Positions 59,372-64,000 of a stretch of DNA of 64,000 nucleotides are shown in pieces. The position numbers were made by a program, and so were the translations under genes. Source of the DNA: Theobroma cacao (lineage: Eukaryota; Streptophyta; Magnoliopsida; Malvales; Malvaceae); the NCBI RefSeq assembly GCF_000208745.1, contig NC_030858.1, forward strand, positions 16,695,611 to 16,759,610, read 5' to 3'. A model generated the notes under the pieces. The model ran no database searches. It saw only the letters and a program-made list of their open reading frames with translations, and had not been told where the DNA came from. The stretch's first letter is position 1. Every line of letters starts with the position of its first letter.

Positions 59372-61440
59372 TTAGGCTAATGATTCTATGGATTCAAAGT
59401 ACTTAGTTTGGTTAATACGAGATAGTAGTTTCAAAATTTTATGTGAATAGAAAATTAATTTAATAAAGAACAACGATGTGCCTATAAGTTGACAAAGAAT
59501 AAGTGCTTTTGGTGTGAGTTATGAAAAGGTAGATACATTATATTTAAGGTTATTGTGGAGATGATTTTGATTTTAGAGATCTTATAAAAATTAGGCCAAA
59601 TTTTTATTTTTGGAGTTTTTTGATGGATAATTAGTGAATTTCTTATCATGATTAAAATTGTATTGTATTAGAGTTTAAGTACGAAATATCAGAGTTCACA
59701 TGAGATAATGTTTTTGAAATCTTGAGATAATTGTTGGTATTAATAATTGTGGAGGGCCTGAGTGAATGTTGATTTAAATCTTGCACTTAAGATGAAGCAA
59801 CATTTTGATGGAAAGAGGATATTTGCTTAATTTGGCGTGACTTTGATTTTTTTTCCCAAAAAATAGGGTTCTTAAACTTGATAATGAGAACTGATATTTT
59901 AATCAATCTTGTTGAAGTTTCAACATTAGATTCTTATTTTAGAGTGCTATGAGTTTGTTAATGTCAAAGTAAGAAATTTGTGATATTAGGCTCTAATTTA
60001 TTTAGGTAAATTCAAGACTCACTGGAATAATATTTTATCTGAGAATATTCATGGTAGAAAACATAGATTATAAATTTTTGTATAAAGGCTAAGGTCATAG
60101 TTATAGAAAGATCTTATTGAAAAAGTGGATTTTTGACTGAGTATTTCGACGTATAGAAATGTATTTTGTTAAGAAAAACTTTGATATGTTATAAGTACAA
60201 AAGATGTTTTTATTGTGGTAAGACTAAACAATTGATGGGTAGTTTTGTATATATAGACATTTCGAGTATGGTATCAATTTTCAAGAATTGAAGAAAATTT
60301 ATGATATTAATTGATGTTATTGATTGGTATTTGTAACTTTACTATTGACGCAAAATCAAATACTTAGAATTCATATTGGTTGAAATTCTTTATGAGTTAG
60401 TTTTGCTTATATATGATTCTCAACTTTTAACTTTGACTTGGAGTTGATAGTAATATACTCAACTTAAAAAAATTTGAGATATTTTGATATTTATAAGTTG
60501 TCTAAGGAATTTGGTCCTCATCATATAAGCGATCAACTTTGAAGTTAGAAGTGACTTAGATAGTGAAGGATTTATGTTTGAATTATTTGTATGGTGAAAA
60601 ACTTATGGATATGATCTATTATATTGGTATGATCTTTGTCACTATTTAATAATAGTCAAATTGCTTAAAAGTATTGTGATAGCCGATTAAAAGAAAATGA
60701 AATATCAGAGTGCGTAGTGGAAGCATAATTTAATTTAAGTTATGAATTATGGATTATTGGTAATTTAGTTCAGTGATTGATCATCATTAAATGATTATTT
60801 GTGTATTAATTATATAGAGGTTGTGGATTTTGATACTTAAAGACTTTGAGAATTTACATTGGTTGTAAAATTGTGGTGTTATGTTATGTTTGATCTCATT
60901 AGAAAAGGAATATCGAATACATAAGGTTAAAATTTTTTTGAAGCTAAGTTACTAACCATGATTGAGATTTATGTATTTTTCATGTTTTGGAGAATGAGGA
61001 TTTTTGTAAGAGTTTATTATTTTGTAATTCTATCTTGTATTGGGATAAGAATCGAATTTGAAGATTTGGACAATATTAATGTTGATTTTTTTATTGGATA
61101 AGTGATCATGAGAAGTTTGTGATGGATACTATTTAACTACTATTCATTAACCCTTTTAAAAGGAGAAGTGTATGTTAAATTTGTTTGAGAATTGGTCAAG
61201 GTTTAAGTTCATGGAGTTTTTAATTTGGAGAAAACGAATTCAATTGAGCAAGATATGCATGGGCTTTTGTGATTGATCTAAATGGTAGTTGGAATGGCTA
61301 TTTACTCTTGGTATAGTTTGTGTACAATAATAGTTATTAGTTTAGTATTAGAATATCTCTTTTTGAAGTTTCTAGGAGGAAATTTTGACCTCCTTTATGT
61401 TGGAATGATGTCGGGCATCAAAAGCTTTTGAGACCGAAGA
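59372..61440 (+). other. Decayed internal region of element X
   Basis: About 2 kb between the PBS and the surviving integrase end, without any usable reading frame or clear catalytic motif. Most of gag-pol has been deleted or mutated away. Confidence 0.5.
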
Positions 61441-61795
61441 AGTTGTAAATGGCAATAAAAAAGATTAAGATGATTAAGGAAAGACTTAAAGCGTCACAAG
61501 GTCTTTGAAAAAGTAGGAAAAAAAAAGAAGAGAAAAGACATAATGTTTTAACAAAGGTAGTATGCCTTCTTAAAGGTGTCACTTAGGTGTTATGAGGGTT
61601 GCAAAGCAAGGAAAGTTGAGTTCACGTTAGGTAAGATGATTTGAAATTCTTGGAATGAGTTTTGAGGTATCGAATCATTACTTTTGTAAAACTCTAATGG
61701 AGTAATCATACATCAAAGGATGCAACTTTGGAAAATGAAAGAGGATATGAGGAACAAATATCTCTATTTATTTGAAAATGAAGGTAAATCAAGTT
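61440..61795 (+). pseudogene. Element X integrase C-terminus and chromodomain remnant
   Basis: Frames around 61450-61500 read AIKKIKMIKERLKASQG, the phrase before the SH3-like end of chromovirus integrases. At about 61655-61790 the frame reads VLRYRIITFVKL-stop-WSNH, then KDATLENERGYEEQISLF. This aligns with the conserved chromodomain end (VLWRNH..EEATWE.E..M...YP.LF). Stops and deletions make it non-functional. It identifies X as a Tekay/Del-like chromovirus; the clade is an inference. Confidence 0.75.
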
Positions 61796-61815
61796 TCAAT
61801 GACGAAACTTTTTAT

Positions 61816-61828
61816 AAGGTGAGGAGAA
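61816..61828 (+). other. Element X polypurine tract
   Basis: AAGGTGAGGAGAA immediately before the 3' LTR start TGTAATACACC. Confidence 0.7.
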
Positions 61829-63357
61829 TGTAATACACCAGCCCAAATAATATTTGGGCTAAGGTATTGACATATCTCAAGTGAAACAAATAGGGCTTTA
61901 AAATAATTGGGCCTAAGTCTTTTTTTATGATGAAGTTTATAAGAATACAATTAGAGTTAATATAATATATCATCTAAACATAGGCAACCACCTTAGTGAA
62001 GAAAACCTAAAGCTAAGAAGAGAAGTCAACAAGTATACTTTTATGTAAGATTTTGGGATTTTCAAGAGCAACTTGAAAAATGAACAATCAAAGATTATTA
62101 TTGGATTTATCATGACAAGGCGAGTTAAAACCCCTCTTTTAAATTGATGAAAAATATGTAATTGATTTAGAAGAATTTGGATTAAAACTGAAAAAGAAAT
62201 CTGTTGGAAGCATCGAGATTCGTATATTTTATCATCACTTTAAGTCTGGTTTTGTACAGATTTATGAAGTTTTTGCCATTTGAGTTATATATGATTGGAA
62301 AGTTACATGAGTCTATTTTCTAATGAGTCAAATGGAAGGGGATTTCAAGTTTTGTATGTAAAGATATAATTTATTTTGTAAAGACAGTGCAAACTGCTTG
62401 GCAGCAATGCTAGGGGCAATTTCAAAAACAATTTACACTTTTCGTACTGTGAACTAATTGTGGAGACTTATATGGATAGAAATCCTATTAAGCCTAGTTT
62501 CCAACGAATTAAACGAATATTGATTTTGAGTTTCATAGCTTAAGACATAGTTATTTTAATGAATGATGTGCAAGCTGTCTAAATTTCTGATTTAGGAGAG
62601 TGGATTATTTTTTGTAGTTTCAGGTGATACATAGATTTTAGGGAGTTAGATTGTTTCTAATATGTTTAAATGATTATTATTAGGCTTTTCATTATTTTGA
62701 GAGAAAGCAAGTTTATTAGAATGAAGGAATGTAAGTATATCTTCACACATCTTGCTTGTTTCGAAACTATAATATATGTATATTTCTTGAAAGAATTAAA
62801 CATTTTAATTCATTATTTTCAATATATGAAAATAGGGTTAAGCTTATGATTATTTTCTGTTTTGGGCTTCATAATATGATGAATATTGATTTATGAATGA
62901 TTTGATTTACTCATGTAACAAAAAATGGATTTACGAATGATTTGATTTGTACATATGACAAATTTTATATTATAAATGTTTTAGTTTATTCATATGACGA
63001 ATGTTGATTCATGAATAAAATGAAATCTTTGATCATCCTTAAATAATGTTTGAAGAGCTACAAAATGATCACTTGGAAGTGGGATAATCGACACCAAAAC
63101 TAGTTCTACGGCCCTGCTAATGGGATATAATAGTTAGCGTATAGCCTTGCTAACGAGATATAATAGTTAGTAACGATCTTGAAAATAAATAGTCAATACT
63201 GCTATTGTCACAAGATAAAATAGTGACCGTAGCTAAGATGATGAAACTTTACTAGTTTGAAAGATTGAATCTATGATTTGCTTGAATGATATTTCAAGAA
63301 TGATATTTGATGATCAATGATTTATGAATTTATGAAATTCCTTATTTTGGATATAAT
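61829..63357 (+). repeat. Element X 3' LTR, left part
   Basis: Begins TGTAATACACCAGCCC and runs to CATTTTGGATATAAT-like sequence where LTR D starts. Blocks from about 62800 match 49730-49966, 52808-52973 and 58601-58730, giving the uninterrupted version of those sites. Confidence 0.8.
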
Positions 63358-64000
63358 TGTCACGACCCGGTAGTCCCCTCGAGCCCGTGACAACCGCCGC
63401 GGTGTCTCGATAGACACTCATTGCCCGGAATGTTAACCCGAAACCCCACAAAGCTTTACTATCAGTTTCTCTGTTCCCTTGTGAGCAACCATTGTCAAAA
63501 ATCGTGTTCTAAAAGATTTTAAGCCGTTTCCAACTTAAAACAAATAAAATATTAATTTTCATCTCACAGGGATATTTTGGTCATTTTTTTCAAAAACTTT
63601 GAAACTGGCTAAAATGTAACATACAAGTACAAAAGACATAATTCATAATCAAAATGAGTTTAAGAGTCAAAAATCTTCATTTAAAACGAAATTACGGTTA
63701 TTTGAATATAATAAGAAAATAAAAGAAATATTAAGTAAAATATTCTATTTTTTTATAAAATAATATTTATAGAGTTATACGTGAATAATTTTTATAGCGT
63801 AAAAGCTAAATAAATTTATACATACTGAAATACAGTAAGCCAAAATATTTAATTTAATTTATAATAACAAGAGGGCCCCCGAATAAACAAAAGTAAAGAG
63901 GACTGTGAACCTACGGTTTGGAAAATGCAGATCCAATGGTAGTCCTCGATGAGATCAGCTATCTACAGTCTATACTGAACCTGAAATGGGTGGAAAGGAG
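63358..64000 (-). mobile_element. LTR D (same family as C), cut by the window end
   Basis: Starts TGTCACGACCCGG and follows LTR C for the remaining 640 bp (for example TCCCCTCGAGCCCGTGACAA and TTTTGGTCATTTTT). Left flank ATAAT; the right flank and TSD are outside the window, so solo or full-length cannot be decided. Confidence 0.85.

Larger units (their letters stand above)
49730..64000 (+). mobile_element. Chromovirus-type Ty3/gypsy element X with nested LTRs
   Basis: The 5' LTR is truncated at its left (about 49730) and ends near 59358, followed by a Met-type PBS. The internal region runs to a PPT before 61829. The 3' LTR begins TGTAATACACC at 61829 and is interrupted by LTR D at 63358. 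The two LTRs match in ordered blocks: GTCAAGCATATGATT / GTTAAGCTTATGATT, TTTACTCATGTGATGAAAA / TTTACTCATGTAACAAAAA, GATAATCGACACGAAAACTA / GATAATCGACACCAAAACTA, CCGTAGCTAAGATGATGAA, ACTTTACTAGTTTGAAAGAT. The breaks between blocks are exactly where W and B are inserted. Confidence 0.85.

Noticed and set aside
1..64000. tRNA, rRNA or organelle-derived genes, viral insertions
   Set aside because: I saw no cloverleaf-like or rRNA segments and no virus-specific domains; all reverse transcriptase and gag remnants fit plant LTR elements or LINEs.

Overview
The window is AT-rich plant nuclear DNA, most likely from a woody eudicot. Evidence: one spliced HKT-type sodium transporter gene with plant GT-AG introns, plant transposon classes (CACTA, hAT, Ty3/gypsy, Ty1/copia, LINE), long solo LTRs and interspersed microsatellites. 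Nothing suggests a prokaryote, organelle or virus. I did not identify the species.

Layout. 1-1.87 kb: a short direct repeat and a decayed methyltransferase fragment. 1.87-8.41 kb: a degenerate CACTA (En/Spm) transposon with remnants of both proteins (TNP2-type transposase, then a TNPA/Transposase_24-type protein), a subterminal repeat field and a CACTA-type 3' end. 8.4-10.8 kb: no recognisable gene. 10.86-14.69 kb, minus strand: the only gene that looks intact, a three-exon HKT1 transporter of 546 residues with a Ser-Gly-Gly-Gly selectivity filter. 16.4-17.7 kb: a small retroposon and a 777-bp non-autonomous hAT element, each with a target duplication. 18.10-23.60 kb: a complete but coding-dead Ty3/gypsy element (LTRs, Met PBS, PPT, perfect 5-bp duplication). 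23.6-24.5 kb: a LINE RNase H fragment. 25.6-25.96 kb: a retroposon with a perfect 16-bp duplication. 27.7-34.6 kb: an apparent LINE remnant interrupted by a long gypsy-type LTR and by a truncated copia element whose 5' LTR region exists in three tandem copies. 35.6-36.15 kb: an inverted-repeat element next to an ambiguous base and an exact 128-bp duplication. 37.5-49.7 kb: a minus-strand gypsy element with two LTRs nested in its left LTR. 49.7-64 kb: a plus-strand chromovirus remnant whose 5' LTR holds two separate two-deep stacks of solo LTRs and whose 3' LTR holds another LTR that runs off the window.

How it fits together. One host gene sits at the edge of a repeat-rich block built by repeated insertion of LTR retrotransposons, followed by LTR-LTR recombination (many solo LTRs) and decay. 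Target-site duplications let several layers be ordered. All transposon reading frames seen carry stops, frameshifts or lost catalytic residues. I found no previously undescribed functional system; the most interesting points are the intact HKT1 gene, the resolved nesting order and the tandem triplication of a copia LTR plus leader.
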